Assembly (NCBI GenBank): GCA_022822575.1
Contig: JAJEBJ010000003.1
Coordinates: 1 to 34,647, forward strand
Length of the DNA: 34,647 bases
From: Alphaproteobacteria bacterium
GTDB taxonomy: Bacteria > Pseudomonadota > Alphaproteobacteria > SP197
Direction: 5' to 3'
Shown here: positions 24,419 to 31,812 of the stretch, one piece after another
Numbering within the stretch: position 1 is the stretch's first letter
Layout of the letters: each line of letters starts with the position of its first letter
Made by a program: the position numbers and the translations under genes
The notes under the pieces: model-generated
What the model saw: the letters and a program-made list of their open reading frames with translations, nothing else
Told to the model about the DNA's origin: nothing
The model's database searches: none

Positions 24419-24525
24419 CTGTCGTCCGACTCCCCGTCCGTACCGGGACGTGTCAGACTTCCCCTGCGCCCGCATGCGGCTGCGAGGGCTGCGAGCACCA
24501 GCATCAGGATGCCGCGTCTGGTCAT
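24415..24525 (-). CDS. lptM: LptM-like small lipoprotein
   Basis: A 36-residue lipoprotein precursor: basic start MTRRG, hydrophobic stretch ILMLVLAALAAA, then Cys18 in LAAAC as the lipidation site, followed by GRRGSLTRPG. This matches the CGxxGPLxxP pattern of LptM/YifL, which in E. coli helps mature the LptD outer-membrane LPS translocon. Its ATG overlaps the argH stop (ATGA) and has a perfect AGGAGG eight bases upstream; its TGA overlaps the lysA TTG. Position between argH and lysA is where this gene lies in many proteobacteria. Too short for usual ORF filters. Confidence 0.85.
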   Translation of the reverse strand: MTRRGILMLVLAALAAACGRRGSLTRPGTDGESDDS

Positions 24526-25919
24526 GCAAGATACCTCCTGCGGGCTTCTTCCACCGCTTCTGCCACCCGTTGTGGCGCCGTACCGCCCGGACTCGCACGG
24601 CTGGCGACCGAAGCCTCGACCGTGAGCACCTGGCGCACCGAGGCGTCGAGACGGTCGTCCACCCGGCGCATCGCGTCAAGCGGCAACGACGCCAGATCAC
24701 ATCCCGCCTCCTCGGCAAGCGCCACGAGACGGCCAGTGATGTGATGCGCCTCCCGGAACGGAAGCCCCTTCTCGCGAACCAGCCAGTCCGCGAGATCGGT
24801 CGCAGTCACAAATCCGTCATCCGTGCGCGACCGCATGGCCTCGGTGTCGACGGTCATTCCGCGTATCATGGCTGCCGTGGCCGGAACCACCAGCATCAGC
24901 GTCTCGGCAGCATCGAAGAGCGGTTCCTTGTCTTCCTGCATGTCCTTGCCGTAGGTCATCGGCAGACCCTTCAGCATGGTGAGCAGCGACACCAGCGCGC
25001 CGGTCAGGCGTCCAGCCTTGCCGCGCACCAGTTCGGCGGCGTCGGCATTGCGTTTCTGGGGCATGATCGACGACCCCGTGGTCAGACTGTCGGGCAGGCG
25101 CACAAACCCGAAGGCCGGACTGGTCCACAGGACGAGCTCTTCCGCCAGGCGTGACAGGTGCACACCGATGATGGCCCCGGCGGCGAGAAACTCCAGGCAG
25201 AAATCCCGGTCTGACACCGCATCCATGGAGTTGGCCGCCGGCCGATCGAAGCCCAGCGAGGCGGCCGTCGCCTCACGGTCCACCGGAAACGATGTTCCGG
25301 CCAGCGCCGCAGCCCCCAAAGGCGATTCGTTCATTCTTTGTCGACAGTCCTTCAGCCTGCCGCGATCCCTGCCGAACATCTCGACATAGGCCAGCATGTG
25401 ATGACCTAGGGTGACGGGCTGGGCCGGCTGCAGGTGAGTCATTCCCGGCATGACCGACGCCACATGCCGTTCCGCCTGGTCGATCAGCGACTCCTGGAGA
25501 CCGACAAGCGCGTCATCGAGATGATCGAGGTGATCGCGCAACCACAGGCGCAGGTCCGTGGCGACCTGATCGTTGCGCGAACGCGCCGTGTGCAGACGCC
25601 GGGCCGGCTCACCGATGAGGTCGGCAAGACGCGCCTCGATGTTCATGTGAACATCTTCCAGCGCCGGATCCCAGGTCATTGTTCCCTCCTCGATCTCGCG
25701 GGCAATGTGATCAAGGCCCTCCTGGATGGCATCGTTATCGGCGGCCGAAAGGATGCCCGTGGCCGCCAGCATGGAAGCGTGGGCCCTCGACCCGGCGATG
25801 TCATAGGGCGCCAACCGGCGGTCGAAGTCCACCGAGGCGTTGATCCGCTCCATGATGGCGGACGGCTCTTCGCGGAAGCGCCCGCCCCGGACAGGGTTGG
25901 AGTTGTTGGTTGCTGACAT
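24522..25919 (-). CDS. argH: Argininosuccinate lyase
   Basis: Final step of arginine synthesis: splits argininosuccinate into arginine and fumarate; homotetramer of the fumarase/aspartase superfamily. Conserved blocks are SVDFDRRLAPYDIAGSRAH, HTARSRNDQVATDLRLW, GMTHLQPAQPVTLGHH, and the signature GSSIMPQKRNADAAEL with the catalytic serine (the usual Pro before Asp is Ala). Length 465 residues. The ATG at 25919 begins a short polar tail before the core; open frame further upstream overlaps the divergent MFS gene and is unrelated. Heads the cluster that continues with lptM and lysA. Confidence 0.96.
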   Translation of the reverse strand: MSATNNSNPVRGGRFREEPSAIMERINASVDFDRRLAPYDIAGSRAHASMLAATGILSAADNDAIQEGLDHIAREIEEGTMTWDPALEDVHMNIEARLADLIGEPARRLHTARSRNDQVATDLRLWLRDHLDHLDDALVGLQESLIDQAERHVASVMPGMTHLQPAQPVTLGHHMLAYVEMFGRDRGRLKDCRQRMNESPLGAAALAGTSFPVDREATAASLGFDRPAANSMDAVSDRDFCLEFLAAGAIIGVHLSRLAEELVLWTSPAFGFVRLPDSLTTGSSIMPQKRNADAAELVRGKAGRLTGALVSLLTMLKGLPMTYGKDMQEDKEPLFDAAETLMLVVPATAAMIRGMTVDTEAMRSRTDDGFVTATDLADWLVREKGLPFREAHHITGRLVALAEEAGCDLASLPLDAMRRVDDRLDASVRQVLTVEASVASRASPGGTAPQRVAEAVEEARRRYLA

Positions 25920-25998
25920 GCCGATCAGGCACCGGAGCGGTGTGTCGATGCTGGTACCGGCCCGCCGACTCATGCCCACCGGCCGGAACGTGACGTGG

Positions 25999-26027
25999 AG
26001 TGTAGCGGGCGCCCGCAACTGTGTCCA
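25999..26027 (-). promoter_or_regulatory. Putative argH promoter
   Basis: Minus-strand TGGACA (26027-26022) and TACACT (26004-25999) spaced by 17 bases, in the 172-base region between argH and the divergent MFS gene. The leader would be about 70 bases. The spacer contains a GCGGGCGCCCGC palindrome that could bind a regulator. Confidence 0.45.
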
Positions 26028-26091
26028 AGACGGCGACAAGCGTGGCGTTTCCGCTTCGACCGGGTATTCTCCGCACCTCCTCGATACCGAG

Positions 26092-27345
26092 ATGGCGATC
26101 TCCCTTGTCATGAATGCCTCCGAGGCGCCGTCCCGCAGTTTTCTGTTCCTGGCGGGTCGCGTCTTCCTTCCCTTCGCAGCCGGTTACTTCCTTTCCTATG
26201 TCTTCCGGACGGTGAATGCCGTTCTGGGACCGGTTCTCGGCGAGGAACTGGCTCTGGATGCCGCTGCCGTCGGCCTGATGACCAGCGCCTTCTTCCTGGC
26301 CTTTGCCGGTATCCAGCTTCCTCTCGGCATGGCGCTCGACAAGTTCGGACCCCGGCGCACACATGCGGTGCTGCTGATCATCGCCGCAGCAGGTGCGGTT
26401 CTGTTCAGCCTGGGTGACGGCACTCCCGTCCTCACGCTGGCGCGCGCCATCATCGGCATCGGCATGGCCGGAGGCCTTCTGGCCGCCATGAAGATGTTTG
26501 CACTGTGGTTTCCGGGCCAAAAGCTGCCACTGATCAACGGCCTGGTCCTTGCGGCGGGCGGCGCCGGAGCCATGGCTGCATCTGCTCCGGTCCACGCCAT
26601 GATTGCTCTCATCGGCTGGCGGCAGCTGTTTGTCGTGCTCGCTGCCGTGACCGTGCTGGTGGCAGCGATCATCTACATCGTCGTACCGGAGCGACGGGCG
26701 ACAGGTGCTCCGGTTACGTTGTCGGACCAGTTGAAGGGACTCCGGCTCATCCAGCGCTCGCCGGCCTTCCTGGCCGTGGCGCCGCTGGTGATGACGACAC
26801 AGGCGGCGTGGCTGTCGACCCAGGCGTTGTGGTTCGGACCATGGCTGCGTGATATGGCCGGCCTTGATGCCGGCCGTGCGGCCGACGCTCTCTTCATCGG
26901 CGGCTTCGCGATGATCGTCGGGTATGCCCTCCTCGGCTGGCTTGCCGAACGGCTGAGCCGGTTCGGCATCCCGGTTTCCTTCGTCGCCGCTCCGGTCACC
27001 TTGGTGTTCATTGCCGTGCAGGCGATTCTGGCACTGGGAAGCGGACTGCCTGCATGGGTGTTGACGGCGGCGTTCTCCGCGACCGGGGGTGCGATCGTCA
27101 TCTTCTATGCCGACATGACCCAGAGATTCCCGCCGGCCATGGCCGGCAGGGTCAACACGACGCTCGCCCTCTTGGCCTTCGCGCTGGGCGGCGTCCTCCA
27201 GATCCTCGTCGGCCTCGTCCTCGATCTCTTCCCGGCACCCGAAGGCGGCTATTCGCCCTCAGGCTATCTCGCCGCGTTCGGCGGCTGGGTGCTGATCCAG
27301 GCCGCCTGTTTCGTCTGGTATCTCGCCCGCCGTCACCACGGCTGA
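26092..27345 (+). CDS. MFS transporter
   Basis: Twelve-segment major facilitator superfamily permease of 417 residues; substrate unknown. The first loop motif DKFGPRRTH (GxLaDrxGrkx-like) follows the second membrane segment, and RAIIGIGMAGGLLAAMKMFALWFP is the usual fourth-helix region. The second half starts near residue 205 after a basic cytoplasmic loop (ERRATGAPVTLSDQLKGLR). Many small residues and Gly-rich helices are typical. The start could be ATG 26092 or ATG 26110; neither has a good ribosome-binding site. Divergent from argH; no partner gene downstream. Confidence 0.88.
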   Translation: MAISLVMNASEAPSRSFLFLAGRVFLPFAAGYFLSYVFRTVNAVLGPVLGEELALDAAAVGLMTSAFFLAFAGIQLPLGMALDKFGPRRTHAVLLIIAAAGAVLFSLGDGTPVLTLARAIIGIGMAGGLLAAMKMFALWFPGQKLPLINGLVLAAGGAGAMAASAPVHAMIALIGWRQLFVVLAAVTVLVAAIIYIVVPERRATGAPVTLSDQLKGLRLIQRSPAFLAVAPLVMTTQAAWLSTQALWFGPWLRDMAGLDAGRAADALFIGGFAMIVGYALLGWLAERLSRFGIPVSFVAAPVTLVFIAVQAILALGSGLPAWVLTAAFSATGGAIVIFYADMTQRFPPAMAGRVNTTLALLAFALGGVLQILVGLVLDLFPAPEGGYSPSGYLAAFGGWVLIQAACFVWYLARRHHG

Positions 27346-27401
27346 CGCCAGTTCCCGATTGCTCGCCGAGCCCTCACGACAATGACGTCGCGATCCGTTT
27401 T

Positions 27402-27827
27402 TCAGACCCGACCCAGCAGTTCCAGCGCCGTGCGGGCGGTCACAACCGGAATGCCGTCAACGTCCAGGAGCGCAAGCATGTGCCTCTTGTCTCCGGAGAC
27501 GATCAAATCGACGCCGCCGGCGTTTGCGGCCGCCAATACCTGGTTGTCCATGGGGTCTGGAGAGTAAGACACCCCCGGGAGGTCATGAAGGATGATGGCG
27601 CGCGTGCCAATGTTCTCGACAATAGCGGAAGCCTCGTCGGCGTTGACGAACTTCCGGAGTCGATCTCTTCCGAGCACATCTACCAGTTCGCGGATCTGCG
27701 CGTTTGATGTCACAACGTCCAACTCGCCCCGCAGCCACGCCTGATACAGGCTATCCGGAGGAGTACCCTTGGTGATGAGGGCGCCGATCAGGATGTTGGT
27801 GTCAAGAACGACCCGCACCCGCCGCAC
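27402..27827 (-). CDS. PIN-domain toxin (COG1569-like)
   Basis: Predicted ribonuclease toxin of a type II toxin-antitoxin pair. The PIN acidic site is complete: Asp9 in VLDTNILIGAL, Glu47 in NAQIRELVDVL, Asp94 in SPDPMDNQVLAAA and Asp113 in VSGDKRHML. Length 141 residues matches the 'putative toxin, PIN family' group. The start is GTG at 27827 (a second GTG nine bases later is possible), overlapping the antitoxin gene by 26 bases, so the two are coupled. The surrounding DNA is lower in GC (30 of 60 in one counted line) than the neighbouring metabolic genes, as expected of a mobile module. Confidence 0.9.
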   Translation of the reverse strand: MRRVRVVLDTNILIGALITKGTPPDSLYQAWLRGELDVVTSNAQIRELVDVLGRDRLRKFVNADEASAIVENIGTRAIILHDLPGVSYSPDPMDNQVLAAANAGGVDLIVSGDKRHMLALLDVDGIPVVTARTALELLGRV

Positions 27828-28038
27828 TCACCTCTTCGTCGATTAAGTCGAGAATCTGCCGTTGGTCCAATTCGGCACTGCGATCCTTGACCTGTCTGAT
27901 GGTGAGGTCGAAAACACGCTGACGAACTGACTCATCGACAAACCGGGAGAGATCACCTTTCTTTCCACCGTTGCGGGCAAGAAAGGTGCGTACGGCACGA
28001 TCCGTCTTCTCAGAAATAGAGAGGTTCCATCGAGTCAT
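27802..28038 (-). CDS. Ribbon-helix-helix antitoxin
   Basis: Small DNA-binding antitoxin of 78 residues. The N-terminus TRWNLSISEKTDRAVRTFLA gives the beta strand and first helix of a ribbon-helix-helix fold, and GDLSRFVDESVRQRV the second helix; the acidic, helical C-terminus (QILDLIDEEVS) would wrap the toxin. The ATG at 28038 has GGAG nine bases upstream; an upstream in-frame start at 28056 is less likely. It precedes the PIN gene and lies 12 bases after a palindrome that overlaps the promoter, consistent with autorepression. Confidence 0.85.
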   Translation of the reverse strand: MTRWNLSISEKTDRAVRTFLARNGGKKGDLSRFVDESVRQRVFDLTIRQVKDRSAELDQRQILDLIDEEVSAAGAGRS

Positions 28039-28050
28039 GGTAGCAGCTCC

Positions 28051-28090
28051 GCGCATAAGCGTTTAAACGTATATGCGCACATGCTGTCAA
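28051..28090 (-). promoter_or_regulatory. Toxin-antitoxin promoter with embedded palindromic operator
   Basis: Minus strand: consensus -35 TTGACA (28090-28085), a 17-base spacer and -10 TTTAAA (28067-28062). A 28-base near-perfect palindrome (28051-28078; arms GCGCATAAGCGTTT and AAACGTATATGCGC, 12 of 14 pairs matching, core CGTTTAAACG) covers the -10 box and much of the spacer. This is the expected geometry for repression by the antitoxin encoded 12 bases downstream. Confidence 0.75.
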
Positions 28091-28292
28091 TCAAGGGGCA
28101 GATAGTCGACCCCATGACGGTGCTGACTGAACGACACATGAATTCGACGAACTTCCGCACGGGATTCGTCCCTCTCACAAGCGTGGAGAAGAGTACGGCC
28201 AGACCTCTTCGCAAGGCACTTGGAGAGGAAACGGAGACGATCCTGGCGCTTCGGCATCGCGATGAAACGCCCGTGGACGCCAAAAAGGGCGA

Positions 28293-29168
28293 TCAGCGCG
28301 TCGGGACCGGGGTTTCGCCTGAGTAGTCGTAGAAGCCGCGGCCGGACTTGCGGCCGAGCCAGCCCGCCTCGACATACTTGGCGAGCAGCGGACACGGACG
28401 GTACTTCGTGTCCGCGAGGCCGTCATAGAGCACCTGCATGACGGAATAGCAGACATCAAGGCCGATGAAGTCGGCGAGTTCGAGCGGGCCCATGGGGTGG
28501 TTGGCGCCGAGCCGCATCGCCGTATCGATGGAATCGACGGTGCCGACGCCCTCGTAGAGGGCATAGACCGCCTCGTTGATCATCGGCAGCAGGATACGGT
28601 TGACGATGAAGGCCGGGAAATCCTCGGCGTTGGCCGGCACCTTGCCGAGTTCGAGCGTCAGGGCACGGATGGTATCGAAGGTCTCGCCGTCGGTGGCCAG
28701 TCCGCGGATGAGTTCCACCAGGTTCATCATCGGCACCGGGTTCATGAAGTGCATGCCCATGAACTTCTCCGGCCGGTCGGTGGCCGCCGCCAGGCGTGTG
28801 ATGGGGATCGACGAGGTGTTGGTGCAGATGATGGCGTCCGCCTTGAGGGACGAAGTCAGTTCGGCAAGAATCTCCTTCTTGACCTTCTCGTTCTCGATAG
28901 CGGCTTCGATGACACAGTCGCAGTCAGCCAGTCCGGCATAGGAGTCGACCACGGCAATGCGGCCGAGTGCGGCATCCATCTGGTCCTGATCGATGACTCC
29001 ACGTCGCCGCTGACGCTCCATGTTGGAGCGCACCACCTCGACGCCGGCCTCCGCAAGAGCCCGCGACATGTCGACAATCAGGATGTCGTATCCCGCCAGG
29101 GCACAGACGTGTGCGATTCCCGACCCCATCTGGCCGGCACCGATCACGCCAATGCTCCTGATCTCCAT
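28293..29168 (-). CDS. hbd: 3-hydroxybutyryl-CoA dehydrogenase
   Basis: NAD(P)-dependent oxidation of 3-hydroxyacyl-CoA (or the reverse reduction of acetoacetyl-CoA). The Rossmann motif is IGVIGAGQMGSGIAHVCALAGY; VIEAAIENEKVKKEIL, CTNTSSIPITRLA, FMGMHFMNPVP (catalytic His) and FIVNRILLPMINEAVYAL are classic; the C-terminal domain has NHPMGPLELADFIGLDV and GRKSGRGFYDY. Length 291 residues. The ATG at 29168 is preferred over TTG at 29174. It follows etfA by 21 bases in an etfB-etfA-hbd unit and could feed C4 intermediates to the ethylmalonyl-CoA pathway. Confidence 0.95.
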   Translation of the reverse strand: MEIRSIGVIGAGQMGSGIAHVCALAGYDILIVDMSRALAEAGVEVVRSNMERQRRRGVIDQDQMDAALGRIAVVDSYAGLADCDCVIEAAIENEKVKKEILAELTSSLKADAIICTNTSSIPITRLAAATDRPEKFMGMHFMNPVPMMNLVELIRGLATDGETFDTIRALTLELGKVPANAEDFPAFIVNRILLPMINEAVYALYEGVGTVDSIDTAMRLGANHPMGPLELADFIGLDVCYSVMQVLYDGLADTKYRPCPLLAKYVEAGWLGRKSGRGFYDYSGETPVPTR

Positions 29169-29189
29169 GCCCAAGACCCTATCCCCCGG

Positions 29190-30143
29190 TCACCGCGGCT
29201 GGATGCCTCTTTGCTCCAGCTCGGCCTTCAGTTCGGGAACGGCATCGAAGAGGTCCGCAACCAGACCGAAATCGGCAACCTGGAAGATCGGCGCCTCCTC
29301 GTCCTTGTTGATACAGGCGATGACCTTGCTGTCCTTCATGCCGGCCAGGTGCTGGATGGCGCCCGAGATGCCGACGGCAAGATAGAGTTCCGGCGCCACC
29401 ACCTTGCCGGTCTGTCCCACCTGGTAGTCATTGGGCACGTAACCGGCATCGACAGCGGCCCGACTGGCGCCGACAGCCGCCCCGAGAATGTCCGCCACTT
29501 CCTCGAGCATGGCGAAGTTGTCACCGGACTTCATGCCTCGGCCACCCGAAATGACCACGCGGGCCGTGGTCAGTTCCGGGCGCTCGCCGCCCGAAAGCGC
29601 GGCGCCCTCGAAGCTCGAAAGACCGGCATCGGCCGCGCCAGACACCGTCTCGATGGCAACCGCCGTGTCGCTCTCCTCCGCGGCGTCGAAGGTCGTCGTG
29701 CGAACCGTCACGAATACGATGTCGTCGCTTGACTGGACCGTGGCCATGGCGTTGCCGGCGTAGATCGGACGCACGAAGGTATCGGCAGCGACCACGGCGG
29801 TGATATCCGAGACCTGCTGCTTGTCGAGAAGCGCTGCGGCCCGCGGCATGATGTTCTTGCCGGTGGTGGTTGCCGGCGCCACGACGTGGCTGTAGTCCGG
29901 CGCCAGGCTGGCGATGAGAGGGGCAACGTTCTCGGCGAGCTGCGCTTCAAGCGGCGCCTCGTCGGCAAGAAGGACCCGGGCGATACCGGCTGTCCGGGAA
30001 GCGGCTTCCGCCACCGCACTGCAACCGCTGCCTGCCACTAGGACGGTGATGTCGCCGCCCATTTCCAGGGCGGCCGTCACGGTGCTTGCGGTGGCCGACG
30101 CAAGTTCCTGATTGTCGTGTTCCGCATAGACCAGTATCGCCAT
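29190..30143 (-). CDS. etfA: Electron transfer flavoprotein alpha subunit
   Basis: FAD-binding subunit of ETF, which takes electrons from acyl-CoA dehydrogenases to ETF-quinone oxidoreductase. The N-terminal domain (AILVYAEHDNQEL) is followed by the FAD domain: VVISGGRGMKSGDNFAMLEEVA, AGYVPNDYQVGQTGKVVAPELYLAVGISGAIQHLAGM in pieces, and CINKDEEAPIFQVADFGLVAD. Length 317 residues. Its ATG comes one base after the etfB stop. Methylsuccinyl-CoA dehydrogenase in this window is a plausible electron donor. Confidence 0.97.
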   Translation of the reverse strand: MAILVYAEHDNQELASATASTVTAALEMGGDITVLVAGSGCSAVAEAASRTAGIARVLLADEAPLEAQLAENVAPLIASLAPDYSHVVAPATTTGKNIMPRAAALLDKQQVSDITAVVAADTFVRPIYAGNAMATVQSSDDIVFVTVRTTTFDAAEESDTAVAIETVSGAADAGLSSFEGAALSGGERPELTTARVVISGGRGMKSGDNFAMLEEVADILGAAVGASRAAVDAGYVPNDYQVGQTGKVVAPELYLAVGISGAIQHLAGMKDSKVIACINKDEEAPIFQVADFGLVADLFDAVPELKAELEQRGIQPR

Positions 30144-30144
30144 G

Positions 30145-30894
30145 TCAGATCGCTCCTGCGTCGTTCTGCAGCTTGTCCACCAGTTCCCCGACGGAACCGA
30201 CCTTGATGCCGCTCTTGCGGCGTGGCGGTTCCTCGACACTCACCACCTTCAGGCGGGGTGTGACGTCGACTCCGAGTTCGTCAGGCGTACGCTTGGCGAT
30301 TTCCTTTTTCCGCGCCTTCATGATGTTGGGGAGTGACGCGTATCGTGGATCATTGAGTCGGAGGTCCACTGTGATGATCGCCGGCATTGTCAGCACCACC
30401 GACTCGAGCCCGCCGTCGACCTCCCGCACGACCTTCAGAGAACCGTTGGCCGCCTCGACCTTCGAGACGAATGTGCCCTGGGCCCAGCCCAGCAGCCCGG
30501 CGAGCATCTGGCCGGTCTGGTTGGCATCGTCATCAATCGCCTGCTTGCCGAGGATGACCACATCGGGCAACTCCTCGGCGACGATCCGGGCGATCATCTT
30601 GGCCACGGCAAGCGGCTCGAGATCACCCTCATGAACGACATGGATGGCGCGATCGGCGCCCATGGCCAACGCCGTGCGCAGGGTTTCCTGACTCTGGGTC
30701 GGTCCAAGGGACAGGGCGATCACCTCGGTGGCGGTTCCCGCCTCCTTCATGCGGATGGCCTCCTCGACGGCAATCTCGTCGAATGGATTCATCGACATCT
30801 TGACGTTGGCAAGATCAACGCCCGAACGGTCCGCCTTGACGCGCACCTTCACGTTGTAATCAATGACCCGCTTGACCGGGACGAGCACTTTCAT
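30145..30894 (-). CDS. etfB: Electron transfer flavoprotein beta subunit
   Basis: AMP-binding partner of EtfA. It begins MKVLVPVKRVIDYNVKVRV as alphaproteobacterial EtfB does; signature pieces are SMNPFDEIAVEEAIRMKE, ALAMGADRAIHV, VILGKQAIDDDANQTGQMLAGLLGW, and the C-terminal MKARKKEIAKRTPDELGV. Length 249 residues. A good ribosome-binding site GGAGAGG precedes the ATG. First gene of etfB-etfA-hbd, with a promoter candidate upstream. Confidence 0.97.
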   Translation of the reverse strand: MKVLVPVKRVIDYNVKVRVKADRSGVDLANVKMSMNPFDEIAVEEAIRMKEAGTATEVIALSLGPTQSQETLRTALAMGADRAIHVVHEGDLEPLAVAKMIARIVAEELPDVVILGKQAIDDDANQTGQMLAGLLGWAQGTFVSKVEAANGSLKVVREVDGGLESVVLTMPAIITVDLRLNDPRYASLPNIMKARKKEIAKRTPDELGVDVTPRLKVVSVEEPPRRKSGIKVGSVGELVDKLQNDAGAI

Positions 30895-30962
30895 GGCGTG
30901 CCTCTCCAGGCGCTTGTTGTGACAGGGATTATCGGATTCCGCGGCAGGAATTCGCAGGGCAC

Positions 30963-30990
30963 ACTATGACCGCTCGATCGCCGGAGTCAA
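30963..30990 (-). promoter_or_regulatory. Putative etfB-etfA-hbd promoter
   Basis: Minus-strand TTGACT (30990-30985) and CATAGT (30968-30963) are separated by 16 bases in the 118-base gap after the cobalamin adenosyltransferase gene. Start would be about 60 bases before etfB. Confidence 0.45.
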
Positions 30991-31012
30991 CGAAACGTCG
31001 GCGCATTCCGGC

Positions 31013-31582
31013 TCACCCTTCCCGGGTGGCGCCGGGAGTCCACAGGTGATCCGCGCGCCCGTTGTCGTTGAGATGGCGTGCCATCACGAAGAGGTGATCG
31101 GAGAGCCGGTTGGCGTATTCGAGAGCGGCCGGATTGACCGTCTCGTCGAGGGAGAGCGCGGTGATCAGGCGTTCGGCCCGGCGGACCACCGTACGCGCCA
31201 GGTGAAGCCACGCCGAAACATCGCACCCTCCTGGCAGGATGAAGGATTTCAGGGGTTCGAGCCCGGCGTTCATGGCATCGATTTCATTCTCGAGACGCAC
31301 CACCTGGACAGGCGTGATCCGCAGCGCACCGGCGCCGCGGCGGCCTTCCTCGGGCACGGCCAGGTCGGCCCCGAGATCGAAGAGATCGTTCTGGACGCGC
31401 GCCAGCATCGCGTCACAGTCGCCGTCTGCATGCACTCTGGCGAGGCCGATCACCGAGTTCGCCTCATCAACGGTGCCGAAGGCCTCGATCCTGAGGGCGT
31501 GCTTGGCTACCCTGCTGCCGTCGCCCAGGGACGTCTCGCCCCGGTCTCCGCCGCGGGTATAGATCCTGTCCAGCCTGACGAT
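31013..31582 (-). CDS. Cob(I)alamin adenosyltransferase (PduO type), apparent ATC start
   Basis: Transfers the adenosyl group of ATP to cob(I)alamin, making adenosylcobalamin for mutases and NrdJ. The ATP-binding N-terminus YTRGGDRGETSLGDG (residues 8-22), FGTVDEANS (35-43), FILPGG, ARTVVRRAER and SDHLFVMARHLND are diagnostic. The frame has no ATG, GTG or TTG before an internal GTG at 31453, and starting there would delete the essential ATP-binding segment. The family-like N-terminus (IVRLDRIYTRGGD, against the usual MVRLxxIYTR) begins at ATC 31582, eight bases after GGGAGG. ATC initiation, or a single-base sequence error (ATG to ATC), is therefore likely. At 189 residues the length is normal. 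The preceding HIG1 gene stops four bases upstream. Confidence 0.88.
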   Translation of the reverse strand: MVRLDRIYTRGGDRGETSLGDGSRVAKHALRIEAFGTVDEANSVIGLARVHADGDCDAMLARVQNDLFDLGADLAVPEEGRRGAGALRITPVQVVRLENEIDAMNAGLEPLKSFILPGGCDVSAWLHLARTVVRRAERLITALSLDETVNPAALEYANRLSDHLFVMARHLNDNGRADHLWTPGATREG

Positions 31583-31586
31583 GGTT

Positions 31587-31784
31587 CTACCCTCCCTGCA
31601 TGACGAGAAACATGACGGCGAGAAGGACCAGTGCAGCCAGCTGGAATCCCACGCGAAAGCGCATCATGCGGTTGCCGTGACGCCGGTTGAACTCGCCTCC
31701 CCGGGCAAATCCGCCGATGCCGACGAAGAGGGCGATGAGGGTGAGGGCGACAAAGCCCAGGATTGCATAACCGATCCAGCTCAT
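31587..31784 (-). CDS. HIG1-domain twin transmembrane protein
   Basis: Small inner-membrane protein of 65 residues with two hydrophobic segments (about 4-25 and 46-62) joined by a positively charged loop, GGEFNRRHGNRMMRFRVGFQ, which is the HIG_1_N (hypoxia-induced gene 1) signature. Mitochondrial relatives associate with respiratory complexes; the bacterial role is not established. It lies between mcd and the adenosyltransferase, overlapping the latter's ribosome-binding site, so the two are probably co-translated. Confidence 0.85.
   Translation of the reverse strand: MSWIGYAILGFVALTLIALFVGIGGFARGGEFNRRHGNRMMRFRVGFQLAALVLLAVMFLVMQGG
31591..31596 (-). promoter_or_regulatory. Ribosome-binding site deciding the adenosyltransferase start
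   Basis: GGGAGG on the minus strand, inside the last codons of the HIG1 gene, eight bases from the ATC at 31582. The optimal spacing supports initiation at that non-standard codon. Confidence 0.6.
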
Positions 31785-31812
31785 GACGTCGCCCTGCGCC
31801 GCGCCGCCATGG

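Noticed and set aside
28081..28326. 81-codon plus-strand frame next to the toxin-antitoxin promoter
   Set aside because: No similarity recognised, no ribosome-binding site, and it runs into the convergent hbd gene; likely chance, though the region 28091-28292 is otherwise empty.
28497..29732. 411-codon open frame on the plus strand
   Set aside because: Antisense to hbd and etfA, both certain genes; product is His/Gly/Asp-rich without motifs.
30895..31012. Cobalamin riboswitch near the adenosyltransferase or nrdJ
   Set aside because: The available leaders are too short and no B12-box-like sequence was recognised.
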